64,000 bases of DNA from NCBI GenBank assembly GCA_029204225.1, contig CM055100.1, positions 23,629,106 to 23,693,105 on the forward strand, read 5' to 3'. The first letter of the stretch is position 1. Each line of letters starts with the position of its first letter. A program made the translations under genes and the position numbers. The stretch comes from Diphasiastrum complanatum (lineage: Eukaryota; Streptophyta; Lycopodiopsida; Lycopodiales; Lycopodiaceae). The notes under the pieces were generated by a model. It made no database searches, was not told where the DNA came from, and worked only from the letters and a program-made list of their open reading frames with translations. Below are positions 33,890-46,066 of this stretch, piece by piece.

Positions 33890-35150
33890 GTTGTGTGCAG
33901 GAGATGGAGAGCTTTGTGCAGAGATGTAGGTGGCATGCAGGGATGCAACTGGGATTCATGGATTGCAAGTCTTGTGGAGCGGTGATCAGATTTAAAAATA
34001 TAACGTTTGTGATGGATCTGATCAGTGAAAGTGTTGTATTAAGTTATGGATGCAAAATGTGGGTTTTGCAAGTGCCAATGGGCCAAATGTTCATAGATCC
34101 CCTACTCCAGAGGATCTGTTGGCTTTTTCTTTTGCTTACAGGTTGTGTTAGTGCTCTACCTGTCAGCAGAAACTGTGGGCACTTGTTTTAAGATTGTTTT
34201 TCTTGTTTCAGAGCCCAAGCTTAGATAGAGGAGACTGTTTATCATTGTAGTTTGTGTCCTATCTGTCAGAGGACACCAAGGAAGGTCACTCTTGCACTGG
34301 AATCACATGCTTCAAACCAAAACATGCAAATCAAGCATTCAACCAAGAAATCAGCGTGAAGAATGGTTACAATGACATGAAATCCTACTCTACTGCTGCA
34401 AAACGAATTTCAATTAGATCCTAAACATAAAAACTAAGCTACATCTGCATTAATCCACAAAACAAGAAACAAGAAACTAATCTACAGCATTTTAGAAGTC
34501 CAAGAATCAAGAAACCAACAATCTTTTGATTTTTGGACATCCCAAAAACATCAAAAACAGGGTTGTAAGGGGATATGCAAGAATTACATCACAAACCCAG
34601 CCTATTTAATTTACTTGAATGCTGATTTTTGCACTAATCCAAAAACAAGAAATGAAATCTAATCCACTCTAGAAAAGTAGGAAAACTAATCCACTCTACT
34701 ATCCACAACCACACACATAGGAGGGAAGGACAAGATCATAAATGCATCACTCAAGAAACAAGCATAATCAAGGAGCTCAATGGATGCACCAAACTCGTGG
34801 AGGCTCTTATCATTTCAGCATGGAGTAGATACAATACACAAAAAGCTTCTCTTCTTAAAGAGGGAGTCTCTTAAATAAGCAAGAGAGCTCCTTAGGTGGC
34901 ATCCTAGTGGCATTTCCACATTACACAAATTACAAGTGGAATAATGCTCTTCACTAGAGGTCACCATCAAAAGGTGGCTCACTCTACTTTCTTTAAGAGG
35001 GGTCTTCTTGCTTGTCATTCCTAACTAGCATTCCTCGGCTCGCCGGCTCTCAGTCTTCGTTCGTCTAGTCTTCTCAGGGACCTCCTCGGTCTAAGGTGAG
35101 AGGCGCTCTTGAGTTGCTCTGGTCAAGTATCTTGGGATTCGTCAGAAACA
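33890..35150. other. Non-coding sequence, possibly LTR or leader remnants
   Basis: No gene, terminal repeat pair or primer site was recognised. Position between gypsy relics suggests retroelement remnants. Confidence 0.35.
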
Positions 35151-35159
35151 GCCAACAAT

Positions 35160-35364
35160 AGACCAGAAGATTGAGTTAATTCCAAGAAGTCAACCTATCT
35201 CTAGACAACCTTACAAGTTTTCTTAGAAAGAGGAAAATTATTTGAGGATGGGACACATACAACCTAATACATCACCATGGGGCACTAATGTTCTTATAAT
35301 AGCCAAGAAAGATGATTGACGAGGATAAAATCAAGATAGTGATTGAATGGCCAATTTCGGGAAC
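35160..35364 (+). pseudogene. Ty3/gypsy reverse transcriptase fragment
   Basis: The plus strand reads KIELIPRSQPISRQPYKFS, then MGHIQPNTSPWGTNVLI. These are the N-terminal gypsy RT blocks (I.P...P.S..PYR...., I.PS.SPWGAPVL.V.KKDG). It then jumps to KIKIVIEWPIS, the connection region, implying an internal deletion. It ends where the copia LTR begins. Confidence 0.75.
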
Positions 35365-35714
<350 letters not shown>

Positions 35715-35726
35715 TGGTATTAGAGC
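35715..35726 (+). other. Primer binding site of the copia fragment
   Basis: TGGTATTAGAGC, one base different from the usual TGGTATCAGAGC, directly after the LTR. Confidence 0.85.
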
Positions 35727-36251
35727 CCGATAGTCTTGTGTGTCTGATTAGTGGATACAGCTTGTCACAGGCTCTACAATGAAGTGAGAAAGTCCTTCAC
35801 AGGAGGTGAAAGCTTGGAGATGCAAAAAGTTGGAAGAAATCCTTCTTTGGTGTATTTTGCAAGTTTTGGAGCTCAAAATCATTAGTGAGGAATGAAGAAA
35901 TAGTCTCGGAGGCATCAGAAAGGCTAGGGTAGCATCAGACAGTTTGAAAATTTGTTGAGTGGGATACTTCCTAGTTTTTGTTAAAAGTGCCATTTGTGAG
36001 AGAGTTTTGCCAAGAAATCTCTCATTTGTTTGTTTGGAAAACTGCAAATCAAACTAGATAGTGTCTAGTCCTGCCATTCAGAGTTATGAGACTTCATACT
36101 TTTCACATTACTGATCTTTGTTTGTTTGAACGATCAAATACTTCAAAATTTTTGCAAAGAGGCGATGGCAAAGTCGTTGCGGCGAAGTGGAAAATCTAGA
36201 ATATTCCCTCTAAAAATTCTTATATTCTCTCTAATTTTCATCTTGATCCAT

Positions 36252-36421
36252 ACTAATATCGGTTCAATGTGTGAGAGCCCAAAAAGATCTCGAGCGGTCG
36301 TGCATCTGCGAGCCGAGTCGATATCGCATATCCGTACTAATATCGGTTCAACGCGTGAAAGCTCAAGAAGATCCCAAGCGGTCATACATCTGCCCACCGA
36401 ATCGATATTGCATGTGTCCGT
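36252..36421 (+). repeat. Imperfect 84-bp tandem duplication in the copia leader
   Basis: Units start ACTAATATCGGTTCAA at 36252 and 36336. They differ at a number of transitions, suggesting an old duplication. Confidence 0.85.
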
Positions 36422-36609
36422 ACATATCGAATCAATGCGCAAATAGCCAAGTCAAGGATTAGGAGTCGTACTGTGCACGTTGAATCGATAGCAAGGGTAC
36501 AACCAAAGATATACGATTTTGTGGTGTGACCAATTTGGAGACAAGTTTTGTGCTCAAATTGAATCATTTTTGCAATCCGGACTCATCTACATAGTAATGG
36601 AAACTTAAG

Positions 36610-36967
36610 CAAGAGTGTCCTCAATGAGTCGTTGATTGGAAGAAACTAGCAACTACGCAGCTTGGAAATTCAAACTGAAGAAACATTCTAATGGAAAAGG
36701 AGCTACGGGGGATTGAAACAGGTGAAGAGACAAGGCTAGTGATTGAAAAAGATAGATGGGCATTTGATAGAAGAAAACAAAAATCACATAATGTCATCAA
36801 CTTATCAGTCAAAGATGCAATTACTCCCTACATTTTGGATTTCGAAGGACCGAAAGAAACGTGGGATACATTGAAGGCATTGTTTTAGACCACAAACACA
36901 TCTCAAGTGCTATTCCTGAACACAAAGCTGCACACATTACGAATGGATGATGGTGCAACCATTGTTG
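36610..36967 (+). pseudogene. copia gag fragment
   Basis: Near 36690-36890 the plus strand reads NVINLSVKDAITPYILDF, with WDTLKALF before a stop. It is closely similar to the gag at 55752-56400, including the upstream GAGAGTGTCCTCAATGAGTC-type stretch. The sequence breaks off at about 36967, where gypsy sequence begins. Confidence 0.85.
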
Positions 36968-38477
36968 GGCAACGTGTGTTGCAAAGTACTTGTTGATGGA
37001 TCTTTACTTGGGCCAATTGATTGTTAGCTAGCCTCAGAGGTGCTGGTAATGCCATGAGTTGTTGGTTCATTGGTACTCCAAACTACGGCGTCGCATTAGG
37101 TGCCCCTTGATGATAAGGATAAGAGGTCTGGTATTGAGTCCTCTTTTGCTGAATAATCCAAGGGTTAAATGGGCATGAGAATGCAGTTTCTTGCGATGAT
37201 GTGCACGGATGTGGCAATATAGATGTGTCAATTTGAAGTTTTGCTTCAATATTGGACACTCATTAACTGTATGGTTTTGGGTACAAAATGGGCACCATAA
37301 ATTCTCTCATCATGGGTACTATAGCTGGTTCTGATCTGGCATAATGGAAGAAAATGCTATATCACACTGCAAAGCTTTCAAGTTTTTATCAAACTGGACT
37401 ATGAGTTGTTCCATCTACTGTTTGTGGAGTTTCGTAATTTGATCCATCAACAGATCGTTTGAAATATTGGAAGCGTTGGAAGTCGATGCAACCAAGGGAG
37501 TGGGATGATGGATCGTTGGATAGTTATGGTTTGAATCATCATCTGATCCTTCATCTTCTACTGGATCTGTAGTGGATCTGGCTTGGTATGAAGTGGCAAA
37601 GGTCAACTCTCAAAAATCTGGGAGTTATTGATGTCTATGAGGGTTTTTTATCACATTTTGGCTCACAGGTTCATCAATTTTTCATATGAACTCTTGCAGA
37701 CTTGGTCACTGATGGAAAATGATCTACTGCGTTCAATGGACAATGATGTGAAGGTTACTTGTGCGAGAGTTCTCTGATTCTACGATTATTTCAGTTTTCT
37801 AGGCACTTGGAACTCTCTTACAATTCACTAGAGCAAGATAAACTCTCGCAGTCTTGTTTGTAAGCTAATCTCATCAAGAGGAAGCTTTAGTAGGAGAGTC
37901 AGTTGCAATAGGGACTCAAGAAAATGGGGTCTACAAGGGTTCTGGTTAGATTTTGACTCTTTCTGGAACTAGGGAACTCTCGTAAGAGGTCTTTCATTGT
38001 AAAGGAACTCTCATAGACTCGTTTGTGAGCTTATCTCTGAGAGATTTAGCTACATTAGGAGTGGCAAAGTTTACTCAGCAGTTCTGAATTTTTTTATGTT
38101 TTTACAAGTGTTTTTTAAATTTTTATGGATTTTTTCACTTTTCTAGAGATCTACTAGGAAGCAACTCTTTATGTAGGGCTGTGAAAGTTCATTTCTAGTG
38201 GAAAGTGAGAAATCAAAATCTGATTGTGTTTTTCCTATTTTTCCATCCAAAAATGCAGATTTCTTTGTTCTTTTGGGGTTTTTTTTATATAGGTGATGAT
38301 TGTTCAAGCCCTTAGAGGTTGTCTCAGGTTTCCTTTATCTCTAAACACCTCCTCTACTAGTTTCAAACACAGAAAACAAACAAAAAAAAATCCACTCTAA
38401 AATACCCCAAAACACCTAACACACTAAAATAGACTAAAAACAACTAAGACAACAACTAAACTAGTTAGTAGTAGCTA

Positions 38478-38495
38478 TCCCCGGCAATGGTGCCA
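38478..38495 (-). other. Gypsy primer binding site
   Basis: The minus strand reads TGGCACCATTGCCGGGGA, two bases beyond the LTR end. It closely resembles the common plant gypsy site TGGCGCCGTTGCCGGGGA. Confidence 0.88.
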
Positions 38496-38497
38496 CT

Positions 38498-39264
38498 TGT
38501 TGGGTCGTAGATATAGCGTAAGCTGCACTCCATCTATCAAGAAGGGTTAGATCCACTAGGATAGGTCTCTAACTCTGATTAGTTGCTTATTCTAGTTGTT
38601 TTTCTAACAAAAGCTAACACTAACCCCCAATCCTAACACTAGCCACACATGCCATTAAAAATAGTGGTGAAATAGAGGAAGGAGAGAAGAGTTAGAGAGA
38701 GGTATCTCATTAGCTATTGTTTTATTCTAATGGAAAAACATTAAAAAGCATAAGCCACGGAAATAGCAAAGCATAGAAAAATGGAAACCTTCAATGAAAA
38801 GCATTAGACAAGAAAGCAAAAGCTCATGAGGATGCTTAAATCCACAAAGTAGAGTTTCCTTCTCTGATCTATTAGCATGTAAAATGGAGTACAAGAGGTG
38901 CTTTTTTTATTCTTGGGGAATCTCTTGCCCCTTTGCTTCTATTGGCCACCTCATGGAAGGAAGGAATGAAATCCTAACCCTTCAAAAGAAACACAACTAA
39001 ATCTAAGGTGCACATAGAAGCACACTCCACCTACCACCAGTTTGACTTTGACTACTACTTTGAACTTAAACGAAACTTAATCAACTTAGACTTTGGACCT
39101 TTTTACATTATTTTATTTGCATGGCCCAAGTCTAGTTTATTCATAGTACACTATTTTACAAGTCCTCATTGGGCTATGGGCTTACGCGCGCAGAATGCCA
39201 CTGCCCTCGTAACTTATTCTTTATTTTCAGCCTTATTTATTATTTACAAAAAATACCCTCAACA
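38498..39264 (-). repeat. Gypsy 5' LTR (about 767 bp)
   Basis: On the plus strand it runs from TGTTGGGTCG to CCCTCAACA, that is TGTTG...CAACA terminal inverted repeats. The inner end adjoins the primer site. The outer end at 39264 is inferred from the terminal match. Confidence 0.7.
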
Positions 39265-41410
39265 TCCGTTTAGCCTTGAGTTCATACACAGAAGTTTTGG
39301 ATATCAAAGCTTGAGCTTTAGATGCAGTACAATGCCGAGCACATACTTTCCATGTCATAAATCTTTATTATGATAATATAATTCTAGGCTATGAATGAAA
39401 CCACCACTATACACCAAAACCTTGACTATGAAGCTGATTCTCAAAGAGATGGATGGTGGAACAAATCAACCCAACCAATCTTAGATCGAAGAGATCTATC
39501 TCCCAAGCTATGGACCTCAAGAATCAACTGAATAGTAGAGGTGAGAGATCACGCCAACAACGTATAACTATAAGCTCACAAAATCAAGTATTCCCTTGGA
39601 GAGGCCTATAGGGATACTTACATCATCTAGGGTCCTTCCCCAACTTGGGTGTGAATCTCATATGATGAAGAGGCTCATTTTGATATTTTATTCATTATCT
39701 AGCATAAAGATCCTAATTTAAAATGGGAAAATCCAATAGCCTTTATGCTACAAACTATGCTCCTACAATAGTCTCAACAACAAATTGGATATTCATATAT
39801 GAATTGAAAATTGGAATAGGAGATTTAGGCTCATCAGAAATATCACTACAGCAAAACTCAAACATTTCCAATGGAAGACTACTAGAGACAAACTCAACAA
39901 AATATTCCAGGTTGACCCGATCTCTCCCTGCTGTCTTAAAAGCTAACAAAACTTGAGAACATATGTTGCTGCAGTGTCATTCATCCCTTTTGGACTCATT
40001 ATATTATGACCAAATGCAATCAAAATTTCTCCATAGACAAGCTTAGCATCAACAGCTTCCATTTAGATAACTCGTGGTTCAGATGTGACAGCAAAAAATT
40101 TCTAGCCAGATCATGGCATACCTTTAGATTTGCAGTGCTTTTTACTATTTGGAAGACCCGAAATGCTTTGGTGTTCAATAATTCCCCCTTCCCTACCAAC
40201 AATAGCATGCTCAGTAGTGTTTGTATAACTTTTGATCTCTCTTGGCCTCCATTATGATTTTATGTTTAAGTAACAAGTGATGCTTATCTGTTGCTTGTTG
40301 GGTATGTGTTGTTTGTTGTTTTTTGCTTGTGCAGAGCAGATACAGGCTGCTCACTCATGATCAGGCCTTGCAGCTGCAGCTCTCTCCTCCCTTTTGGCAT
40401 TGCTGCTTTTTGCATTCTATCGTTCATGTTTGGCTTGGCCCACAGAAGATGTTGCAGACTTCCATACAGGCTGCTCGGGTCTGCAGCTGCAGATCTCTCC
40501 TCTCTTTCTGCTTTGCTTTTGTTGAGCTCTACTATTCATCTACCTTCAGCCAGTTTCTGGGCTTAATTAATTTCTGAATTTCACTATACCGTCTTGATTT
40601 GAATTTTAAACTTTATTCTCCTCAAGTCTTTTTAAATTTTATAAGTACTGAGTTTTAAGACCATGTTCAAGTCCAAGTCCTGGCTCTCACAGCAGGCAAG
40701 TTTGTTCATTTTTACATGATTCTAATATTCAGAAATGCAAAAGAAAAAGCAAAACTTATAAGTTAAAAGCCAGCCAGATTGACCCTAGTTTATAATTGTA
40801 CATCATCACATCTATGGGGTACAAAGAGCCACTGTCTGTAGTATGCGTTTGTCAGCATATTAACAGCTCCTGAAAAACGAACCGAAACAGTATAGAATGC
40901 AGCATAATTTTCACTGAAACACGCAATATTTGCAAGCTTTATACATTGCATTTGGGAAACACTGAAAAGATAGTACCGTATGCATCTGCAGCTTACTCAT
41001 AAAAGCAACAGCATCTGAATTATGGAATTATTATCTCATGCAGGCACGCACAATAACTGTGACTGCTCTTACGAGCCAAAGTAGAGACGAAGTTCTACTC
41101 ATACTGGCACCGCAATATGATCTCTTATCCAAATTAGCTATAGCTTTGTAGACAGTTTTGACTGCTGACATGTGATTTGTGGGCTTGCATAATTGGAGGC
41201 TCACATCTTTTATGCCATCACTGAAGATTGCAGCCGCACCCTTGCAGCTTCTCTGAAGTGATCGCTGTTTTATTGAAAGTGAACTGAGAACAGATGCAGG
41301 ATGCAATGCAAAGAAACCGGTAATCAATGCGAATGCAAATTTTTGTTGGTCGTGTCATGTACTTTACAAGGTAATTCTCGGAAATAAGAGATGAATTGAA
41401 TACAAATTAG
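39265..41410. other. Non-coding sequence, probably intron or 3' flank of the formin-like gene
   Basis: Only short ORFs without recognisable motifs were found. No FH1 or FH2 exon could be identified here on the minus strand. Confidence 0.35.
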
Positions 41411-41761
41411 TCAGACCGGTTTGAAAGCAACGGAAATGCATATTGAAGTACGGTTCGAGTGGCCTGGGGATGCTTTGCACAGTCTGAAACACAGGTTAAT
41501 GTCGACATGAGATCAATCGTCCGGATCAAGCAGGAGATCTGTCAGCAAGTATCAATTTTGCATCAATAATGAATCCACTAAAACAGCAACTCAGAGAATC
41601 AGCAACTGACAAATAATTGGCTAACTAGTAATTAGCAGCTAAAGTCGAAGCCAGCGTATAACTTGAGGCAGAACGATCAGCTATAGATTGAAAATTGGAA
41701 TATGAAAAGCTGATTCTTTTGATCTCCAGCTAGCTTGCATATATACGTAAACGGCTCATAC

Positions 41762-42798
41762 CTTAATTCAGGAGATTCCGTAATCACCTCCGAAACAGGG
41801 ACGCCTTGGCCTGCTGGAATGGGCTGAATTTCTTGAGGAGCAGGAGCACAGGCTGGAGTCTCTTGATTTTTGTGCTTTTTATAGTTTTTGAATACGAGTC
41901 CACCGAGACAGAGCAATACTGCAGCACCACAAAGGATTCCAACCGCTATTCCTGCCGTCTTTCCACCTGAGCCAGCATGGCCAGAATCAGGCTGGGGAGG
42001 CGCCTGTGGAGAAATTGAGGACGTATTTGAAGCTCCTGCAGGTGGGATGACGTAAGGAGGAGATCTGGATGGATGAGGAATCATAGGTGGAGATCGTGAG
42101 GAGGAACGAGGAGGAGGGGGCACGACATAGCCGTGTGGAGGAGATCTTGCGCTTGAAGGTGGTGGAACCATGAGTCCAGGGGGCGGTCCAGCACCATATC
42201 CAGTTGAAGTTGGTGGAACCATCTGTCCAGGAGGCGGCCCAGCCCCATATCCAGTTGAAGGCGAAGCGCCAGAAGGCGGTGGCGCAGCTGAATTTCCAGG
42301 AGACGCTGCACCGTAGGAAGGGGGGGCATAGGGTGGGAGGATCGGAAGAGCAGAGGGTGGCAGAGATGGAGCCTGCGGGGGAGTTGGAGCTGGTCGGGGT
42401 TGTACACCAGGTGGAAGAGGTTGTGAGGAAGCAGGAATGGAGCTGGGAGGTGGAATCGGTACGGGAGATATGCTTCCATGTGCAGGAGGGGCCTTGGCAG
42501 TGGAGGTGGTAGGTGGAACTGCTACCGGAGATATCCTTCCATAGGGAGGAGGAGGCTGCTGTGATGGAGCGATTGATGCAGGGTATGGGGGTGCTGCACC
42601 TCCTCCTGTAGTAGCTGGAGGTGGTGCTTGCCTCTCATTACAACTTGAAGGCGCGGGGGGAGGTGAAGGAAGAGGCAGTAATGGTGGTGGTGGTGGTGGT
42701 GAACTGTAAGTGTACCACGCCATCACCAATTGTGTCTGGATCAGAAAAAACGAAGCCAGCAGTGCAACGTGGATGCATATGAATCGATGTGCTTTCAT
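41762..42798 (-). CDS. N-terminal exon of a class I formin-like membrane protein (proline-rich, single TM)
   Basis: The minus-strand ORF is open from 42888 to 41677. The start at 42798 is chosen because it gives a clean signal peptide (MKAHRFICIHVALLASFF...VMA) and because a TATA box at 42895-42902 would put transcription start below the first ATG at 42886-42888. In numbering from 42888: an extensin-like Pro/Ser-rich ectodomain at 58-309 with a 17-residue tandem repeat (STGYGAGPPPG at 211 and 228), transmembrane helix 311-333, basic stop-transfer KNYKKHK at 334-340, and SPELR at 372-376. The last is reminiscent of the SPEL-PLPPL motif of class I formins. A good donor (AAG|GTATGA) at 41761 suggests splicing after SPELR. 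These proteins anchor actin nucleation to plasma membrane and wall. The FH2 fragment at 29415 is a candidate later exon. An alternative is splicing to 41411-41483, giving a short tail ending in a stop. Confidence 0.7.
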
Positions 42799-42894
42799 AA
42801 TTTGCTGGGAACCCCTGCCCATTCCGATCAATGACAGCAACCTTGCATCAAATGGAGCACTACTGATCAGAATCTCCCAGCTGATCAAGGCATC

Positions 42895-42902
42895 CTATAT
42901 AA
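42895..42902 (-). promoter_or_regulatory. TATA box of the formin-like gene
   Basis: The minus strand reads ATTATATAG about 100 bp upstream of the preferred ATG (42798) and only 7 bp upstream of the first in-frame ATG, which decides the start choice. Confidence 0.6.
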
Positions 42903-42904
42903 TG

Positions 42905-43955
42905 CAAATCACCCAACAAAAAGCTGCTGAAGCATGTAAGTTTAGCAACCACTTCAGGACCAGCTCGATATCGTGCAAATGGGAGCTCATCATCAGCCGC
43001 ATGAGAAGCTCACTGCTGCTGAGGGCCAGCTAATTCAGCCGCATAAATGCAGCATTATGGTTTTTCTTCTGAAAGAAAGAGGTCCCAACTTAGTGGCATA
43101 CACTGACACAATGTCAGAGAGAAATGTCTAGACAACCAGTGAGGAAGCAGGAAGGCTAGATAGCAAAGAGCTGAAGAAAGGTGGGCAAAGAGAGAGAGAG
43201 TCTTGGAGAGGAAGTCTAAGCAACATGAGGAAAAAGAGGAAGTTCTTATTATGATGGGAAACTGACAGCACCACCTTTGAGGCTTGGCTTGCATTTGTTC
43301 ACAAATGATGATGTGGGTCACGTGCTCCCGGGTGTGGGCTGTTAACAACGACCCTTAGTTTAGCATAGGGTTGATGGAGGCCTCATTGAGTCCTAAAAGG
43401 AACCCATTTCCTATCACAATATTTCTCTGAAATTTAAGTTTCCCTCATGGATGACATAGTACTTGACAAGTAGAATCTTCTCACACAAAGCCTTTGGGCT
43501 AGAACTCTAGAGCTAGGATTTCCTAAACCCTATGTCAACAAGCACTCTCCTTATACATATACATAACCAAAGTACAATTGTGGTCATTTATGTGCGAGAT
43601 TGAATTATATCAAGGAGAGAAATAAATACTTGCTCAAGGTTTGTCATGCATTTGAAAGGTATTCTGTTTTTAGGTCATTTTCAAGCTTATGTTCACAGCT
43701 CAACACAAAAACTAGTTGAGCTTAGATATCTATGGTACATAATTGAAATGAGTGGCCACATGAATAGGCAAGCATTAAAGCAATGGGCTAGTTGACTTTG
43801 CAATTGAGATTTGAGAGAGTATCAAATTGTTTCAAATGCAAACATCTCATGATTGACTTAAAATGAGCTATTGCCAACCATGATTGGAATATTTGGTTAG
43901 TAACATAGAAAATGTTCAAATATTTACATTGACCAATCTCTATTTTGAAGGATTT
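42905..43955. other. Promoter-proximal and intergenic sequence, no gene seen
   Basis: This is the upstream flank of the formin-like gene (minus strand), followed by AT-rich sequence up to the truncated gypsy integrase. Confidence 0.4.
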
Positions 43956-43959
43956 CAAG

Positions 43960-45720
43960 AAGATAATAACTATGCTAGCATCAGCTACTCTTACTGCCTT
44001 GGGTTCGACCCACTTGGTGAGGTAGTCTGTGACTACGATTATGTACCGAGCCTAGGTACTCCTTGTTGCAGAGTGAATTGGACCGATGTAATCCAATCCC
44101 CACTTTTCGAATGGTGCTTGGGCTAAGACCGAGTGTAGTAGGTCATAATTCAATCTCGCTGGTCTCCTTGCCCTTTGGCACACATCGCAGTTCCTCGGGT
44201 ATTCTTCCGTATCCTTATGAATTGTTGGCCACCAACATCCTGATTGCAGAATCTTGTAAACTATAATGTCGGATGCAAAATGGCCTCCACCCATGCCTTC
44301 ATGTGAAAGTGAAATAATCTGGGTGGTCTCATGAGGAAGAATACACCGTCGAAGAATCTCATCTGGTCCTCTTCGATACAATTGGCCGACAATCCGCTGA
44401 TAAGGTCTAGCTTTCAAGATCAATTTCCGTTGATCCGCCTTTGGTAGTGATTTGTTTGGTTGGCCCCGCATTAGATATTCAACTATGTCGGCAGCCCACT
44501 CCGGTACTGTGTCTATGTAAAATAAGGCAGCATCAGCCAGCTCATCATCGAGTTGGGTTGCAACCTCCTTTCCCTTGATTTGGGACACATGATCTGCCAT
44601 GTAGTGTTGTTTTCCCTTGCGGACTACTATCCAAAAATCAAACTCCAACAACAAAAGTAGCCATCTAGTGATTCTCCAAGTTTTGTTAACGAGATAGAGC
44701 AAGGGTTGATGGTCCGTATAGAAAGCAAAATGTGTGGCCATCAGGTAGTGCCGAAATTTTTTAACCACATAGATCATCGCCAGTGCTTTCCGCTCTGTGG
44801 TTAAATAATTCATTTCTGTATCACTAAGTTGTCGGCTTGCAAATCGGATTGGAAAATCGTTTTTGTGTTCTCCTGGCTGGGTTAAGACTGCTCCAACTGC
44901 ATACTTCGATGCGTCCGTATGCACATAAAACTCAATGGACCAATTGGGTGGACATAAGATTGGTGCTGAAACCAATGCATCTTTAAGCTTTTGGAAAGCC
45001 TTTAGGGCTTCCTCGTTCCAATGTGGATCCATTGTGAGTTTGTAAATTGGTCGGGCTAACTCCACAAAATCTAGAATGAAGATTCTATAATAGTTAGCAT
45101 GACCCATCAAGATGTAGACATTCGCGGATCGTCCCTGGTGGTGGTAGATCAAGAATGATCCTAATCTTTGATAGGTCTGTGGCGATCCCGTGTCTAGATA
45201 CTATATGGCCGAGAATCAAGCCATGTGTAACCCAAAATTGACATTTTTCCTGGATTCAATGAGATCTAAATTTTGCGGCATTTTTGTAGCACCTTCTCCA
45301 AATTGGATAAGTGTTCTGAGTCTGGTCCATGCACGCACAGATCATCCAAGGAAATTTCTAGAAATTTTTGCAAATACTCTTTGAATGTCGCCTGCATGAC
45401 ACGCTGGAAAGTGCTTGGGGCATTGCAAAGTCTGAATGGCATTACCTTATTGGCATAGGTTCCCCATTCCGTGGCGAATGTTGTCTTATGCTGGTCTTGG
45501 GGTGCTATCTTTACCTGGTTGTAACTGCTGAAGCCGCCTAAAAAACTGTAGGCTTCGACACTAGCTACTCTATCAAGGACACTTTCCGTAAAGGGTAAAA
45601 GAAAATGATCCTTTTTGGTGACTACATTTAGCACCTTCAGATTCACACAGATTCACATTTTGCCATTCTTCTTGGGTACTATAACTATCGGTGATACCCA
45701 TTCCGTGTGCTCGATTTCAT
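43960..45720 (-). pseudogene. Gypsy reverse transcriptase, RNase H and integrase, broken
   Basis: RT at 45266-45720 contains LCNAPSTFQRVMQATFKEYL and the active-site line FLEISLDDLCVHG, where plant gypsy elements normally have Y-L-D-D; here Tyr is Ser. The RNase H part contains FYVHTDASKYAVGAVL and TDHQPLLYLV (about 44660-44950). The integrase zinc finger is near 44165-44310 (LSHEGMGGGH and CDVCQRA), and the core starts with KWGLDYIGPI near 44070. The segment is open for 366 codons (44052-45152) before breaks. Confidence 0.9.
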
Positions 45721-46066
45721 AAATAAAATCTACATCTAACAACTTCTACAACTCCAGTTTGATCAATTTTGTACAGTTCGAGTTGCAGCAGTAGTAACGA
45801 CTCACCTTGGGGACTGCTCCATCCACCAAGGGTATGGTGTGTTGGACTACTGTTGGTGGAATGCCCTTCAGATCAATGTAACTCCAGGCAAAACAGTCCT
45901 TGTATTCCACCAACAATGATCGTAGTCTCTTGAATTGCATGGGTGTTAACTACTCTCCCACATGCACTACCTTTTTTTGTTCACCTGGCTCGACGAGATT
46001 CATTGGCTGTGTCTGCGCAGGTCCCTCAAAGACTTGTTCCGCTGGTGCCTAATTTTGATTAGGTTC

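Larger units (their letters stand above)
36980..39264 (-). mobile_element. Truncated Ty3/gypsy element, minus strand, with LTR
   Basis: From 39264 downward: LTR, primer site, leader with repeated ACTCTCGCA motifs (about 37680-38140), and gag parts (DPVEDEGSDDDSNHNYP near 37510-37570, then a segment near 37070-37250). These gag parts match the gypsy element at 43960-50640 (compare 48250-48741). Protease and pol are absent. It is embedded against the copia gag fragment that ends at 36967. Confidence 0.8.

Noticed and set aside
42081-42512. Overlapping ORFs antisense or frame-shifted to the proline-rich exon
   Set aside because: GC-rich proline codons create open shadow frames. Only one frame has a signal peptide and a TM helix.
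41677-42888. PERK-type receptor kinase N-terminus as an alternative for the proline-rich exon
   Set aside because: PERK proteins usually lack a cleaved signal peptide. Here a signal peptide and a SPELR segment after the TM favour a class I formin, and no kinase exon was seen. Not fully excluded.
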